DNA of 23,562 nucleotides. Source: J054 sp964613615. Its GTDB lineage: Bacteria > Pseudomonadota > Gammaproteobacteria > Steroidobacterales > GCA-2729495. The translations under genes were made by a program, and so were the position numbers. Below, piece by piece: positions 1 through 9,077 of the stretch. The stretch covers positions 1 through 23,562 of the forward strand of contig CAZTIB010000024.1 in assembly GCA_964613615.1 (NCBI GenBank). Reading direction: 5' to 3'. Position 1 is the first letter of the stretch, and each line of letters opens with the position of its first letter. The notes beneath the pieces were generated by a model, which made no database searches, was not told the origin of the DNA, and saw nothing but the letters and a program-made list of their open reading frames with translations.

Positions 1-603
1 CACTGTTTCGTTCAGCGCCAGCGCGCCCTGGCTGCCACCCAGGACCAGCACCCGCAGTGGCCCGGCACGTCCGGCCAGGCGCTCGTCCGGCGCCGGCAGC
101 CCGAGAATATCCGGCCGCACCGGGTTGCCGACCACGCGCGCGGATACCCGGCTGGAAAAGCTGCCCGGGAAGGCAGCAAGCACTTCCCGGGCCAAGCCAG
201 CCAGAAGACGATTCGTCAGACCCGCGACAGAATTCTGTTCGTGAATAATCAGTGGCCGCCCGAGCAGCCAGGCGGCCACGCCGCCGGGACCGGAGGCGAA
301 CCCACCCATGCCAAGCACCGCGCGCGGACGACGGCGGCGCATCACCCGCAACGCGTCGAAAAGCGCGACGGCGAGACGCCACGGAGCGAGCAGCCAGGTC
401 CGAATGCCTTTGCCCCGCAGACCACTCACGCGTATCCATTCCAGCGCAATGCCGGCGGCAGGCACCAGCTCCGCCTCGATGCCGCGCCGCGTGCCGAGCC
501 AGATCACCGGCGCATCGCGACTTTCCAGTTCACGCGCCACCGCGAGTGCGGGGAATACGTGTCCGCCCGTGCCGCCGGCCATGATCAGTATGGGTTGCGT
601 CAT
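1..603 (-). CDS. murG: MurG, lipid II synthase (N-terminal 201 codons; cut by window edge)
   Basis: UDP-GlcNAc:undecaprenyl-PP-MurNAc-pentapeptide transferase, which converts lipid I to lipid II on the cytoplasmic face of the inner membrane. The minus-strand reading from ATG at 603 starts MTQPILIMAGGTGGHVFPAL, with the GT28 glycine loop GGTGGH at residues 10-15. It continues with MGGFASGPG and HEQNSVAGLTN, and reaches the second Rossmann-like loop LGGSQGALALN just before the edge. All are MurG signatures. MurG is usually about 355 residues, so roughly 150 C-terminal residues, including the UDP-GlcNAc site, lie outside. The start overlaps the ftsW stop as ATGA, which suggests coupled translation at the end of the dcw operon visible here. 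No defect is seen in the visible part. Confidence 0.97.
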   Translation of the reverse strand, partial: MTQPILIMAGGTGGHVFPALAVARELESRDAPVIWLGTRRGIEAELVPAAGIALEWIRVSGLRGKGIRTWLLAPWRLAVALFDALRVMRRRRPRAVLGMGGFASGPGGVAAWLLGRPLIIHEQNSVAGLTNRLLAGLAREVLAAFPGSFSSRVSARVVGNPVRPDILGLPAPDERLAGRAGPLRVLVLGGSQGALALNETV

Positions 604-1766
604 GACGCGGCCCGCCGGCGTCTGGATTTGCGCAGCACGGGCTGGCGGTTTTCCCAATCGATCCGCAACAGCAATGCCAGCGCAATCAGCGTGATGATCA
701 TGCTGCTGCGCCCGTAGCTGACCAGCGGCAGCGGCAGGCCTTTAGTCGGCAGCACGCCCATGTTCACGCCCACATTGATAAACGCCTGCAGTCCCTGCCA
801 AGCGGCAATACCGAAGGCCAGGTTGGCCTGGTACAAGCGACCCGTTTTGGCGCTGTCGCGGGCGATCTGTAGCGCACGCCAGATCAGCGCGCCGAACAGC
901 AGGATGACCAGCACGCTGCCCAGCAGACCGAACTCCTCGGCAATGACTGCAAATACAAAGTCCGTGTGGGCCTCGGGCAGGTAGAAAAGTTTCTGCACAC
1001 CGTTGCCAAGCCCGAGCCCGAACCACTCACCACTGCCGACGGCAATCAGCGACTGCACCAGCTGAAATCCCTTGGCGTAGGGATCGGCCCAGGGGTCCAT
1101 GAAGCCGAGCACGCGGCCGAGCCGATAGTCCGATGTGCCAACCAGCAGCGCCGCCACGATGGCAAACAGGCCACCGATCAACAGCAGGTCGCGAATACGG
1201 GCACCCGCGACGAACAGCACGGCCACGGACACCATCATCAGCACGACCGCGGATCCGAAATCCGGTTGCATCAGCAACAACAGGCAGGCGGGCACAATCA
1301 GGAGCATCGGTTTCAGGAAGCCGCCCACCGACGTGCGCAACGCGTCGGCGTGTCGCACCGCGTATCCCGCCACCCACATGAACAACAACAACCTGGCCGG
1401 CTCCGCGGCCTGAATGTTGAGGCCGCCCACCCGGAGCCAGCGGGTACTGCCATTCACGGTATGGCCGAGCCCGGGTATCAGCACTGCGACCAGCAGCACG
1501 ACGGCGAGGCACGGCAGCATCAGCCCGGCCCGTTCCCAGAACTCCGTGGGCACACGCAGCACCAGCCCGCCGCACGCAATGCCCAGCAGCGCGGCCACTG
1601 CCTGGCGTTCCAGGTAGAACAGCGGATCGCCGGTATTGCGCTCCGCCAGGGCCACGGACGCCGACGCGAGCATGATCAGGCCGCCGCCCAGCAGCAGGCC
1701 GACAATCAGCAGCAGTGCCGGGTCCAGGCCCACGGCCGGGCGAGTCGATGACACCGGCCGGCTCAT
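600..1766 (-). CDS. ftsW: FtsW, septal peptidoglycan glycosyltransferase (SEDS family)
   Basis: Polytopic inner-membrane SEDS protein of 388 residues (E. coli about 414) that polymerises lipid II at the division septum with FtsI. About ten hydrophobic segments are visible. Family motifs include NGSTRWL (105-111), MQPDFGSA (166-173) and PEAHTDFVFAVIAEEFG (264-280). The last contains the aspartate (D269) that corresponds to the catalytic residue of SEDS enzymes. The start MSRPVSSTRP at 1766 is chosen because it overlaps the murD stop as ATGA and puts a short cytoplasmic tail before the first membrane segment. The open frame extends to 1937, but the added residues are the other-frame shadow of murD and show no membrane or family character. 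Confidence 0.96.
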   Translation of the reverse strand: MSRPVSSTRPAVGLDPALLLIVGLLLGGGLIMLASASVALAERNTGDPLFYLERQAVAALLGIACGGLVLRVPTEFWERAGLMLPCLAVVLLVAVLIPGLGHTVNGSTRWLRVGGLNIQAAEPARLLLFMWVAGYAVRHADALRTSVGGFLKPMLLIVPACLLLLMQPDFGSAVVLMMVSVAVLFVAGARIRDLLLIGGLFAIVAALLVGTSDYRLGRVLGFMDPWADPYAKGFQLVQSLIAVGSGEWFGLGLGNGVQKLFYLPEAHTDFVFAVIAEEFGLLGSVLVILLFGALIWRALQIARDSAKTGRLYQANLAFGIAAWQGLQAFINVGVNMGVLPTKGLPLPLVSYGRSSMIITLIALALLLRIDWENRQPVLRKSRRRRAAS

Positions 1767-3127
1767 GAACCCTGCGCCATGGCCGCCGCGCGGAAAGCGT
1801 TGCCACGTGCTGCGTAGTCGGCGTACATGTCGAGACTGCTGCAGGCCGGGGCCAGGAGCACGGTGGTCCCGGGCTTCGCCAGCGCACCAGCGACTGTGAC
1901 CGCTTCCGCCATGTCCGCCACCAGGCAAAGTTCGCAAACGTCGTGGAGGGCGCTGGCGAGACGCTCACGGTCCTGACCCAGCAGCACGGCCGTGCACTGG
2001 CGGCCGCTCAGCGCGGCGGCCAGTGCTGCAAAATCGCCGCCCTTCGCGTCGCCGCCGGCGATGAGCACCAGCGGCCCCTGCACCCCGTTGATGCTGGTCA
2101 CGGCGGCGCCGACGTTGGTGGCTTTCGAATCGTCGATCCACGTCACGCCGCCGGCGCGGTGAACGCGCTGCATGCGATGAGGCAGGCCGGGAAAATCGCG
2201 GATGCCCGCGATCATGGACTGCGGATCGGCACCCAGCGCGGCGCCCAACGCCAGGGCAGCCAGCGCGTTGGCCACATTGTGCCGGCCGGCCACGTTGAGC
2301 TCTGCCGCCCGCAGCAGCGGCCGCTCCCCGCAAGCCAGCCACGCCTCGCCATCGCGTTGCAACAGACCAAAATCGCCCGACTCGGGGGCGAACAGTGTGA
2401 ACCCCGACACCGCTGCGTCGCGGCCGGGCAGCGCCGCGAGTCCGGGCTCGTCGCGGTTCACCACGGCATGCCGGCAGGCCAGGTAGATGCGCGCCTTCGC
2501 GCGCCTATACGCGTCGAAGCCACCGTGGGTATCGAGATGATCGGGCGACAGGTTCAGCACCACGGCGGCGGCGGCGGCCAAGGGCTGGCTGCGCTCGAGC
2601 TGGAAGCTCGAAAGTTCCAGTACGTAAGCGTCGGCATTGGCATCGAGCAGATCCAGCGCAGGCGTCCCCAGGTTGCCGCCGGCCGGCGCTTGCCAGCCGG
2701 CACCTGCCAGCGCTGCGGCGGTCATCGCGGTCACGGTGCTCTTGCCGTTCGAACCGGTGACCGCAATGACCGGTGCCCGGCACTCGCCCATGAACAAGTC
2801 GATGTCGCTGCAAATCTCCAGGCCACGCTCGCGGGCCTTGACCAGCGGCGGCAGGTCCAGCGGCACGCCCGGCGACACCACTACCTGTTCCACCGTGTGC
2901 GATAAATCCGGCAGCGTCGGGCCCGCATACAACGGCGCGTCGGGCATTGCCGCGGCGATGGCATCGCGACCCGGCGCCGCGCTGCGGGTGTCGCAAAACA
3001 CCGCGGTGTCGCCACGCGACGCCAGATAGCGGGCCACGGACGCGCCGGTGGCACCCATGCCCAGCACCATGACCCGACTCTGTCCGTGGATTCCCTGCTC
3101 GCCCATTGCCAGTGCCATCCCCCGCAT
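1763..3127 (-). CDS. murD: MurD, UDP-MurNAc-L-alanine:D-glutamate ligase
   Basis: Cytoplasmic Mur ligase that adds D-glutamate to UDP-MurNAc-L-Ala. The N-terminal Rossmann-like UDP-binding part carries VLGMGATGASVARYL, followed by VVVSPGVPLDLP. The central ATPase P-loop is GSNGKST at about residue 125. Further along are NLSPDHLDTHGG and, in the C-terminal domain, DDSKATNVGA and LIAGGDAKGGDF, all MurD-typical. The start is uncertain. ATG at 3127 overlaps the mraY stop (TGATG) and gives 454 residues. ATG at 3118 and ATG at 3106 (starting MGEQGIHG, 447 residues) are in frame and equally plausible against the usual length of about 440. The frame stays open to 3448, but that part is antisense-like shadow of mraY. 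It is tightly coupled to mraY upstream and ftsW downstream. Confidence 0.95.
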   Translation of the reverse strand: MRGMALAMGEQGIHGQSRVMVLGMGATGASVARYLASRGDTAVFCDTRSAAPGRDAIAAAMPDAPLYAGPTLPDLSHTVEQVVVSPGVPLDLPPLVKARERGLEICSDIDLFMGECRAPVIAVTGSNGKSTVTAMTAAALAGAGWQAPAGGNLGTPALDLLDANADAYVLELSSFQLERSQPLAAAAAVVLNLSPDHLDTHGGFDAYRRAKARIYLACRHAVVNRDEPGLAALPGRDAAVSGFTLFAPESGDFGLLQRDGEAWLACGERPLLRAAELNVAGRHNVANALAALALGAALGADPQSMIAGIRDFPGLPHRMQRVHRAGGVTWIDDSKATNVGAAVTSINGVQGPLVLIAGGDAKGGDFAALAAALSGRQCTAVLLGQDRERLASALHDVCELCLVADMAEAVTVAGALAKPGTTVLLAPACSSLDMYADYAARGNAFRAAAMAQGS

Positions 3128-4209
3128 CACCGAATCTTCAGGCTCGACAGGCCGACCAGCACGAGAATCACGGTAATGATCCAGAAGCGCACGATGACCT
3201 TCGGCTCGGCCCAGCCCTTGAGTTCGTAGTGGTGGTGCAGCGGCGCCATGCGGAATACGCGCCGGCCCGTCAGTTTGAAAGAGGCGACCTGGATGATCAC
3301 GGACAAAGTCTCGATTACGAATAAACCGCCCATGATTGCCAGCACCAGTTCCTGGCGCACCACGACAGCGACGGTGCCCAGGGCCGCGCCGAGGGCGAGC
3401 GCCCCGATGTCGCCCATGAATACCTGCGCCGGATAGGTGTTGAACCACAGGAAGCCCAGGCCGGCCCCGGCCAGCGACGTGCAGAACACCATCATTTCGC
3501 CGGCCCCGGCGATGTACGGAATGCCGAGGTACTCGGAAAAGATTGCGTTGCCGGCGGCGTAGCCGAACACGCCCAGCGCTCCGCCCACCAGCACCGTGGG
3601 CATGATGGCCAGGCCGTCGAGACCGTCGGTGAGATTGACCGCGTTGCTGGTGCCGACGATCACCAGGTAGGCGAAAGGCACGAACAGGATGCCCAGGGGC
3701 AGCATGACGTCTTTCAGATAGGGCACCAGCAGCGCCGTCTCATAAGGCTCGTCGGCGAGCTGATACAGCGCCACGGCAACGATGATGGCCACCAGGGATT
3801 GCCAGAAATACTTCGCGGCAGGGGCCAACCCCTTCGGGTCCTGCAGGATCAGCTTGCGGTAGTCGTCGACGAAACCAATCAGGCCAAAGGCTACGGTCAC
3901 ACCCACCACGACCCACACATACCGATTGCTCAGGTCGGCCCACAACAACGTACTGGCAACAATCGCGACCAGGATCAGCGCGCCGCCCATGGTGGGCGTG
4001 CCCGCTTTCAATAAATGCGTGTCCGGGCCGTCCTGGCGCACGGTCTCGCCAATCTGGCGCACGTGCAGGCGGCGAATCATCACTGGACCAAAGACCAGGG
4101 AAATAACCAGCGCCGTCAACGCGCCCATGATGGCTCGCGTCGTGATGTAGTTGAAAACGTTGAAACCGCTGACGAAGCGGGTCAGGTAATCAAATAGCCA
4201 GGCCAGCAC
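3127..4209 (-). CDS. mraY: MraY, phospho-MurNAc-pentapeptide translocase (lipid I synthase)
   Basis: Integral membrane enzyme of 360 residues, the same length as E. coli MraY. It transfers phospho-MurNAc-pentapeptide to undecaprenyl phosphate to make lipid I. The N-terminus MLAWLFDYLTRFVSGFNVFN matches the family start. Conserved pieces are LKAGTPTMGG (68-77), FVDDYRKL with the catalytic-loop Asp pair at 115-116, NAVNLTDGLDGLA, and the histidine motif PLHHHYELKGW near the C-terminus. About ten membrane segments are present. The start codon is GTG at 4209, two bases after the murF stop; the strong N-terminal match leaves little doubt about it. Confidence 0.97.
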   Translation of the reverse strand: MLAWLFDYLTRFVSGFNVFNYITTRAIMGALTALVISLVFGPVMIRRLHVRQIGETVRQDGPDTHLLKAGTPTMGGALILVAIVASTLLWADLSNRYVWVVVGVTVAFGLIGFVDDYRKLILQDPKGLAPAAKYFWQSLVAIIVAVALYQLADEPYETALLVPYLKDVMLPLGILFVPFAYLVIVGTSNAVNLTDGLDGLAIMPTVLVGGALGVFGYAAGNAIFSEYLGIPYIAGAGEMMVFCTSLAGAGLGFLWFNTYPAQVFMGDIGALALGAALGTVAVVVRQELVLAIMGGLFVIETLSVIIQVASFKLTGRRVFRMAPLHHHYELKGWAEPKVIVRFWIITVILVLVGLSSLKIR

Positions 4210-4211
4210 CG

Positions 4212-5579
4212 TCAGCCCTCCCCGCCCGTCGCGGCCAGCGCGGCCGCTACCGTTTCCATGCGCATGCTGCGGGAACCTTTGACCAGCACCGTCACGCCCG
4301 GGTCCAGTTCACCTTTCACGGCGGCCACCAATGCGTCGCACGACTTGAACCAGCTTGCCCCGGCGCCGAACGCGGCCACCGCCGCCCGGCTCTTTTCGCC
4401 CACGCACAGCAGCCGCGAAAGTCCGGCCTCGCGCGCCGCAGCACCCGATTCGCGGTGCAGCCGGGCACTGTCCGTGCCCAGTTCCTTCATGTCGCCGAGG
4501 ACCAGCCAGGTTTCCCCCGCCTGGCCGGCGAGAAATTCGATAGCCGCCTGCAGTGACGCCGGGTTGGCGTTGTAGCTGTCGTCAAAAATAACCGCGCCCG
4601 TTGCCGACTCGAGCCGGCGCAGGCGGCCGGCAGCGTGCACCAACCCGGCAAGACCCTGCCGAACCGCGCCTCGATCAACCCCGGTTGCCAGCGCGGCAGC
4701 CGCAGCGGCCAGTGCATTGCGAACGTTGTGCTGCCCGGCCAACCCCAAGTGCACCGGGAATTTCGTGTCGGGCAAGTGCAGCGTAAATTCCAGCCCGGCG
4801 CCGTCTTCGCGAATGTCCGAAGCCCGCACGTCGGCGTGGGGACCCAGGCCGAAACTGAGCACGCGGCAACCCGGGCAGCGGGCAAGCCAGTCGTCGAAGA
4901 ATGCATCGTCGCGATTGATGATCGCCGTGCCATCCGCCGGTAAGGATGCGAACAGCTCGCCTTTGGCCTGAGCCACCGCTTCCAGGCTGCCAAAACCCTC
5001 CAGGTGTGCCGGACCGGCGTTCGTCACGATGCCTACTGACGGTTGCGCGACGGCGGCCAGGTAAGCGATCTCGCCCGGCGCGCTGGCGCCCATTTCAAAC
5101 ACCGCGGCACGATGCGACGGTCGCAGTTCCAGCACCGTCAGCGGCAGGCCGATGTCGTTGTTCAGATTGCCTCGGGTAGCTAATACCTCGCTGTCGTCAC
5201 CCGCGTGGGCACGAAATATTGCCGCAGTCATCTCCTTGACCGTGGTCTTGCCGTTGCTGCCGGTGATTCCAACCACGGGCAAGTCGAAACGCTGCCGCCA
5301 TGCACGCGCAAAATCTGCCAGCGCCTGGTGAGTGTCAGCAACCACGACCTGGGCGAGGCCACTGTCGAGATGCTGCTCGACCAGCGCGCCGGCGGCGCCG
5401 ATGCGTTCCGCGTCAGCGATGAAATCTGCCGCGTCGAAATTGGGTCCCCGCAGCGCGATGAACAGTTCGTCGGTGCGCAGGCTGCGGGTATCGCTGCTGA
5501 CGGCGTCGAAACCGCGGTCGGGCCCGTGCAGCACCCCGTGCACCGACTCTGCAACCAGACCCAGCGTTGCCATGCTCAT
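4212..5579 (-). CDS. murF: MurF, UDP-MurNAc-tripeptide:D-Ala-D-Ala ligase
   Basis: Cytoplasmic ligase that completes the UDP-MurNAc-pentapeptide by adding D-Ala-D-Ala. It has 455 residues (E. coli 452). Visible motifs are SSDTRSL (28-34) in the substrate domain, the P-loop GITGSNGKTTVKEM (104-117), RGNLNNDIGLPLTVL, EMGASAPGEI, and the C-terminal-domain motifs DDSYNANPASL and VLGDMKELG. ATG at 5579 overlaps the murE stop as ATGA. A second ATG two codons later (5573) is also possible. It sits between murE and mraY in the usual dcw order. Confidence 0.97.
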   Translation of the reverse strand: MSMATLGLVAESVHGVLHGPDRGFDAVSSDTRSLRTDELFIALRGPNFDAADFIADAERIGAAGALVEQHLDSGLAQVVVADTHQALADFARAWRQRFDLPVVGITGSNGKTTVKEMTAAIFRAHAGDDSEVLATRGNLNNDIGLPLTVLELRPSHRAAVFEMGASAPGEIAYLAAVAQPSVGIVTNAGPAHLEGFGSLEAVAQAKGELFASLPADGTAIINRDDAFFDDWLARCPGCRVLSFGLGPHADVRASDIREDGAGLEFTLHLPDTKFPVHLGLAGQHNVRNALAAAAAALATGVDRGAVRQGLAGLVHAAGRLRRLESATGAVIFDDSYNANPASLQAAIEFLAGQAGETWLVLGDMKELGTDSARLHRESGAAAREAGLSRLLCVGEKSRAAVAAFGAGASWFKSCDALVAAVKGELDPGVTVLVKGSRSMRMETVAAALAATGGEG

Positions 5580-7075
5580 TCCGTCTGCCCGAGGGCGTCG
5601 CGCGCCGTTTGCTGATCGGAAAACACACGGCTCCGGCCAGCGACGATCTGCACCGCTTCGTGACCCTTGCCGGCAATGAGTACCGCATCGCGCTGACCAG
5701 CCCGGCGCACTGCGAATCGAATTGCTTCGGCACGATCGCGCATGACCTGCACGCGCGCGTCCGTGGTCATCCCGCTGCGAATCGCTGCGATGATCGCGTC
5801 GGGGTCTTCGTCGCGCGGGTTGTCGTCGGTCAACAGCACCTGGTCGGCCAGGGCCGTCGCCACCGCACCCATGCTTGCCCGCTTGCCAGCGTCGCGTTCA
5901 CCCCCGCAGCCGAATACGCACCACAGCTGCCCGTCGTTGTGGGCGCGCACGGCGCGCAGCGCCTGCGACAGCGCGTCGGGCGTGTGCGCGAAGTCAACGA
6001 TGACGGCCGGGCCGGGCCCAAGGCGCGATACGCGTTCCAATCGGCCGGGTGGCGCCACTGCAACGCTCAACGCGGTGGCTGCCTTGTCCAATGGCAAACC
6101 GTGGCCAAGGAGAATGCCCGCCGCCATGACCAGGTTCTCTGCATTGAACTCACCCCAGAGGGGGCTATCGAGTAGCGCGGTGCCGAAATCACCGCTGAGG
6201 CCGAGCCCGATACCGTCCCGGCGGGTCGCGGTCAGGCGCCCCAGCAGGCGCGCCGCCGGTGGCGCATCACCGCCGGCAACCAGGGCGACCGTGATTGCAT
6301 CGGTACCCGCGGGCAAGCGTGCGTGGATTTGTCGCGCCCGTTCGTCCCCGAGGTTGATGACCGCAGTGGGTGCGGCGTAGTCCAGGAACAGCCGCGCCTT
6401 CGCCGCCGCGTAATGATCCATGTCGCCGTGATAGTCGAGGTGATCACGGCTGATATTGGTCAGCGCGGAAACTGCGAAGCTCACCCCGTCCACGCGGCCC
6501 TGATCGAGGGCGTGGGACGAGACCTCAACGACGGCGTGCTCAGCGCCGGAGTCTGCGAACTGGCGCAATCGATGCTGCAGTTCGATGCTGCCCGGCGTAG
6601 TCAGCGCGCTGGGCGCCAGTGTGGCCAGGCGGCCGTGGCCCAGCGTCCCCGAATACGCTGCGGCCTGCCCGCAGGTTTCCAGCGCCTGGACCACCAGTGA
6701 GGCCACGGTCGTCTTGCCGTTGGTTCCGGTAATACCGGTGACCCGCAGATCCCTGGACGGCGAACCAAAAAAGCGCTCGGCGAGGCGCCCCTGCAAGCGG
6801 CCCAGGCCCGGCACTTCCAGCGCTGGCATGCCGGCCGGCAGTTCCGGCGCAACCACGCCGGCGGCGGGTTCCCAGGCCACCGCGATGGCGCCCGCGGCCA
6901 GCGCCTGATCGAGATACTTCAGACCGTGTTGCCGCTGCCCGGCGCAGGCGAGAAACAGGGACCCCGGGGCCAGCCGCCGGCTGCTCGCACTCAGGCCCTG
7001 CACGCGCACCGCCGGCGCATCCACACCGCAATCGCGGAACAGGTCGGTCAACAACATGTCGCGCCCGCCCGTCAT
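5576..7075 (-). CDS. murE: MurE, UDP-MurNAc-dipeptide:meso-diaminopimelate ligase
   Basis: Cytoplasmic ligase that adds the third stem-peptide residue; 499 residues, normal for the family. The P-loop GTNGKTT lies at 117-123. Others are TTPGSIELQ, EVSSHALDQGRVDG, NISRDHLDYHGDMDHYAAAKARLF with the lysine that is carbamylated in Mur ligases, DFAHTPDAL, and VFGCGGERDAGKR. The DNPR motif at 418-421 is the known specificity mark for meso-diaminopimelate rather than lysine, so this organism should have Gram-negative type A1-gamma peptidoglycan. ATG at 7075 overlaps the ftsI stop (ATGA). An internal ATG at 7057 (MLLTDLF) is an alternative start. Confidence 0.97.
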   Translation of the reverse strand: MTGGRDMLLTDLFRDCGVDAPAVRVQGLSASSRRLAPGSLFLACAGQRQHGLKYLDQALAAGAIAVAWEPAAGVVAPELPAGMPALEVPGLGRLQGRLAERFFGSPSRDLRVTGITGTNGKTTVASLVVQALETCGQAAAYSGTLGHGRLATLAPSALTTPGSIELQHRLRQFADSGAEHAVVEVSSHALDQGRVDGVSFAVSALTNISRDHLDYHGDMDHYAAAKARLFLDYAAPTAVINLGDERARQIHARLPAGTDAITVALVAGGDAPPAARLLGRLTATRRDGIGLGLSGDFGTALLDSPLWGEFNAENLVMAAGILLGHGLPLDKAATALSVAVAPPGRLERVSRLGPGPAVIVDFAHTPDALSQALRAVRAHNDGQLWCVFGCGGERDAGKRASMGAVATALADQVLLTDDNPRDEDPDAIIAAIRSGMTTDARVQVMRDRAEAIRFAVRRAGQRDAVLIAGKGHEAVQIVAGRSRVFSDQQTARDALGQTE

Positions 7076-8799
7076 TGCGCCCTGGCCGTCAGCGTGGTGC
7101 GGGTGTCACCGCTGATAAAGTCGTCTGGCGCCACGGCGAGAATTCGCAACGCACCTTCCATGACTTCGGAAAACACCGGCGCCGCCACCGTGCCGCCGTA
7201 ATAGTCGCCGGCGCGCGGATCATCCACGACGACGACCGTGGCCAGTCGCGGTGCGCTGGCCGGCGCGAGCCCGGCAAAGACGGCCACGAAGCGATTTTCC
7301 GCGTAGCCGCCCGGCGCGATTTTGCGTGCGGTCCCGGTCTTGCCGGCGACGCGGTAATTGGCGATGTTGGCAGCTGCACCCGTGCCACCGGGCCCCACCG
7401 CATTTTCCAGCATTACCAGGACTTGCTGCGCAACATCTTCGCGAATCACCCGTCGCGGAATCGGCGGCTCGTCCACCCGGATCAGCGATACGGGCCGCTG
7501 CAGGCCCCCGCCCGCCAGGATGGCGTAGGCCTGGGCCATCTGCAGGGGGGTCATGGACAGCCCGTAGCCATAGGCCAGCGTCGCCTGGCTGATCGGACGC
7601 CAGTTGGAATAGTGACTCAACAGGCCGCCCGCCTCGCCGGGAAAACCGCTGGCGCTCGGGCGACCGAGGCCGAAACGTGTCAACACGTCGTAGAGCTGCT
7701 CGCGCTCCAGGGACATGGCTACCTTGGTTGCACCCACGTTGCTCGAGCGCGCGAGCAGCGTGGCCAGATCGATGCGTCCATGGTTCCGCGCGTCTTCGAT
7801 GAGTTTGGCGCCGACCTGGATAAACCCCGGCGTGGTGTCCACCACGGTATCGGGCCCGTACTGGCCGCTCTCCAGCGCCGCCGCCACCACCAACGGTTTC
7901 AGCGCCGAACCGGGCTCGAGAATGTCGGTAATGGCGCGATTGCGATAGCGAGCCGCATCGCGCTGGTTGCGATCATTCGGGTTATAGGCCGGCTGATTGA
8001 CCATCGCCAGGACTTCACCCGTATGCACGTCCATCACCACCACAGAACCTGACGACGCCTGGTGCTGCTGCACCGCGCCTTTCAACGCGCGGTAGGCGAG
8101 ATACTGAATGCGCAGGTCGATGGACGAAGCCAGTGCCCTGCCGGGATTCGCCGGCTCGATGGCCTCCACATCCTCGACGACCCGGCCGAGGCGGTCTTTC
8201 AGCACCTTGCGGCTGCCCGGCCGCCCGATGAGCCAGTGATCGAAAGCCAGCTCCAGTCCTTCCTGGCCGGCATCATCGACGTCGGTGAAGCCAACCAGGT
8301 GGCCGGTCACTTCACCGGCCGGGTAATAGCGCCGGTACTCGCGAAGCCGGTCCACACCCGGCAGATCCAGGGCCAGGATCTGCTCTGCCGCCGACGGATT
8401 CATGTGCCGGCGAAGGTACAAAAAGCGTTTGTCGCCGTTGCGGGTCAGCCGCCGCGCCAGGCCTTCGGGATTTTCGTCGAGAGCTGCAGCGAGCTCGGGT
8501 ATCCGCTCGGGTACACGCAGCATCTCCTGCGGGTCGACCCAGATGCTGTCCACCGGGGTGCTCACCGCGAGGGCCTGGCCGTTGCGATCGGTCACGGTGC
8601 CCCGGTGCGCGACAATCTGCGCCACGCGCAGATGCCGCGCTGCCGCCTGTTCGTTCAGGAAGTCTTTGTTGAACACCTGCAGGTGTACCGCACGACCGAT
8701 CAGTACCAGGGCCGCCACGGCCATGCACGCGGCGACGACATGCGTACGCAACTGGAAGGAGGTCAGCCGCTTGCTTGCCGCCGAAACCTTGCGCGCCAT
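7072..8799 (-). CDS. ftsI: FtsI (PBP3), septal peptidoglycan transpeptidase
   Basis: Class B penicillin-binding protein that crosslinks septal wall as the partner of FtsW. It has 575 residues (E. coli 588). It has a short basic cytoplasmic tail and one membrane anchor at about 20-42. The pedestal domain contains HRGTVTDRNGQALAVS (65-80). The transpeptidase domain has all three active-site motifs: SALK (Ser298, Lys301), SSN (352-354) and KTG (487-489). ATG at 8799 shares one base with the ftsL stop (TGATG). Nothing is missing. The distal end has no long tail beyond the transpeptidase fold. Confidence 0.97.
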   Translation of the reverse strand: MARKVSAASKRLTSFQLRTHVVAACMAVAALVLIGRAVHLQVFNKDFLNEQAAARHLRVAQIVAHRGTVTDRNGQALAVSTPVDSIWVDPQEMLRVPERIPELAAALDENPEGLARRLTRNGDKRFLYLRRHMNPSAAEQILALDLPGVDRLREYRRYYPAGEVTGHLVGFTDVDDAGQEGLELAFDHWLIGRPGSRKVLKDRLGRVVEDVEAIEPANPGRALASSIDLRIQYLAYRALKGAVQQHQASSGSVVVMDVHTGEVLAMVNQPAYNPNDRNQRDAARYRNRAITDILEPGSALKPLVVAAALESGQYGPDTVVDTTPGFIQVGAKLIEDARNHGRIDLATLLARSSNVGATKVAMSLEREQLYDVLTRFGLGRPSASGFPGEAGGLLSHYSNWRPISQATLAYGYGLSMTPLQMAQAYAILAGGGLQRPVSLIRVDEPPIPRRVIREDVAQQVLVMLENAVGPGGTGAAANIANYRVAGKTGTARKIAPGGYAENRFVAVFAGLAPASAPRLATVVVVDDPRAGDYYGGTVAAPVFSEVMEGALRILAVAPDDFISGDTRTTLTARAQ

Positions 8800-9077
8800 C
8801 AGGGCAGCATCCGTAACTGTTCGGGACGCGGCTCGCCCATGCCAATTTCCTCACGCGCCATGCGCTCGACCCGGGCATGCGTGGACCAGGTGCTTTGTTC
8901 GATCTGCAGCTGCCCCCACTCGATTTCCAGCCGGTCACGCTCGCGTTGCAGCACCTGTAGTTCGGCATAGAGCTTGCGCGACTGGTGCTTCGTGTAGACC
9001 GTCGCCACCGCAGAAGCGACGACGGCCAGGCCAAGTGCCAGCTCCGCCAGTCGCTTGATGTTGCGCCGCCGGTTCAC
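8799..9077 (-). CDS. ftsL: FtsL, divisome bitopic membrane protein
   Basis: Small single-pass protein (92 residues) that forms the FtsQLB complex and activates FtsWI. A basic N-tail (MNRRRNIKRL) precedes one membrane segment at about 10-28. A periplasmic heptad-rich coiled coil (about 30-65, rich in Glu/Arg/Leu) follows, ending in EEIGMGEPRPEQLRML, typical of gammaproteobacterial FtsL. Position between rsmH and ftsI is diagnostic, as the sequence family is weakly conserved. The start codon is GTG at 9077, overlapping the rsmH stop as GTGA. Confidence 0.93.
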   Translation of the reverse strand: MNRRRNIKRLAELALGLAVVASAVATVYTKHQSRKLYAELQVLQRERDRLEIEWGQLQIEQSTWSTHARVERMAREEIGMGEPRPEQLRMLP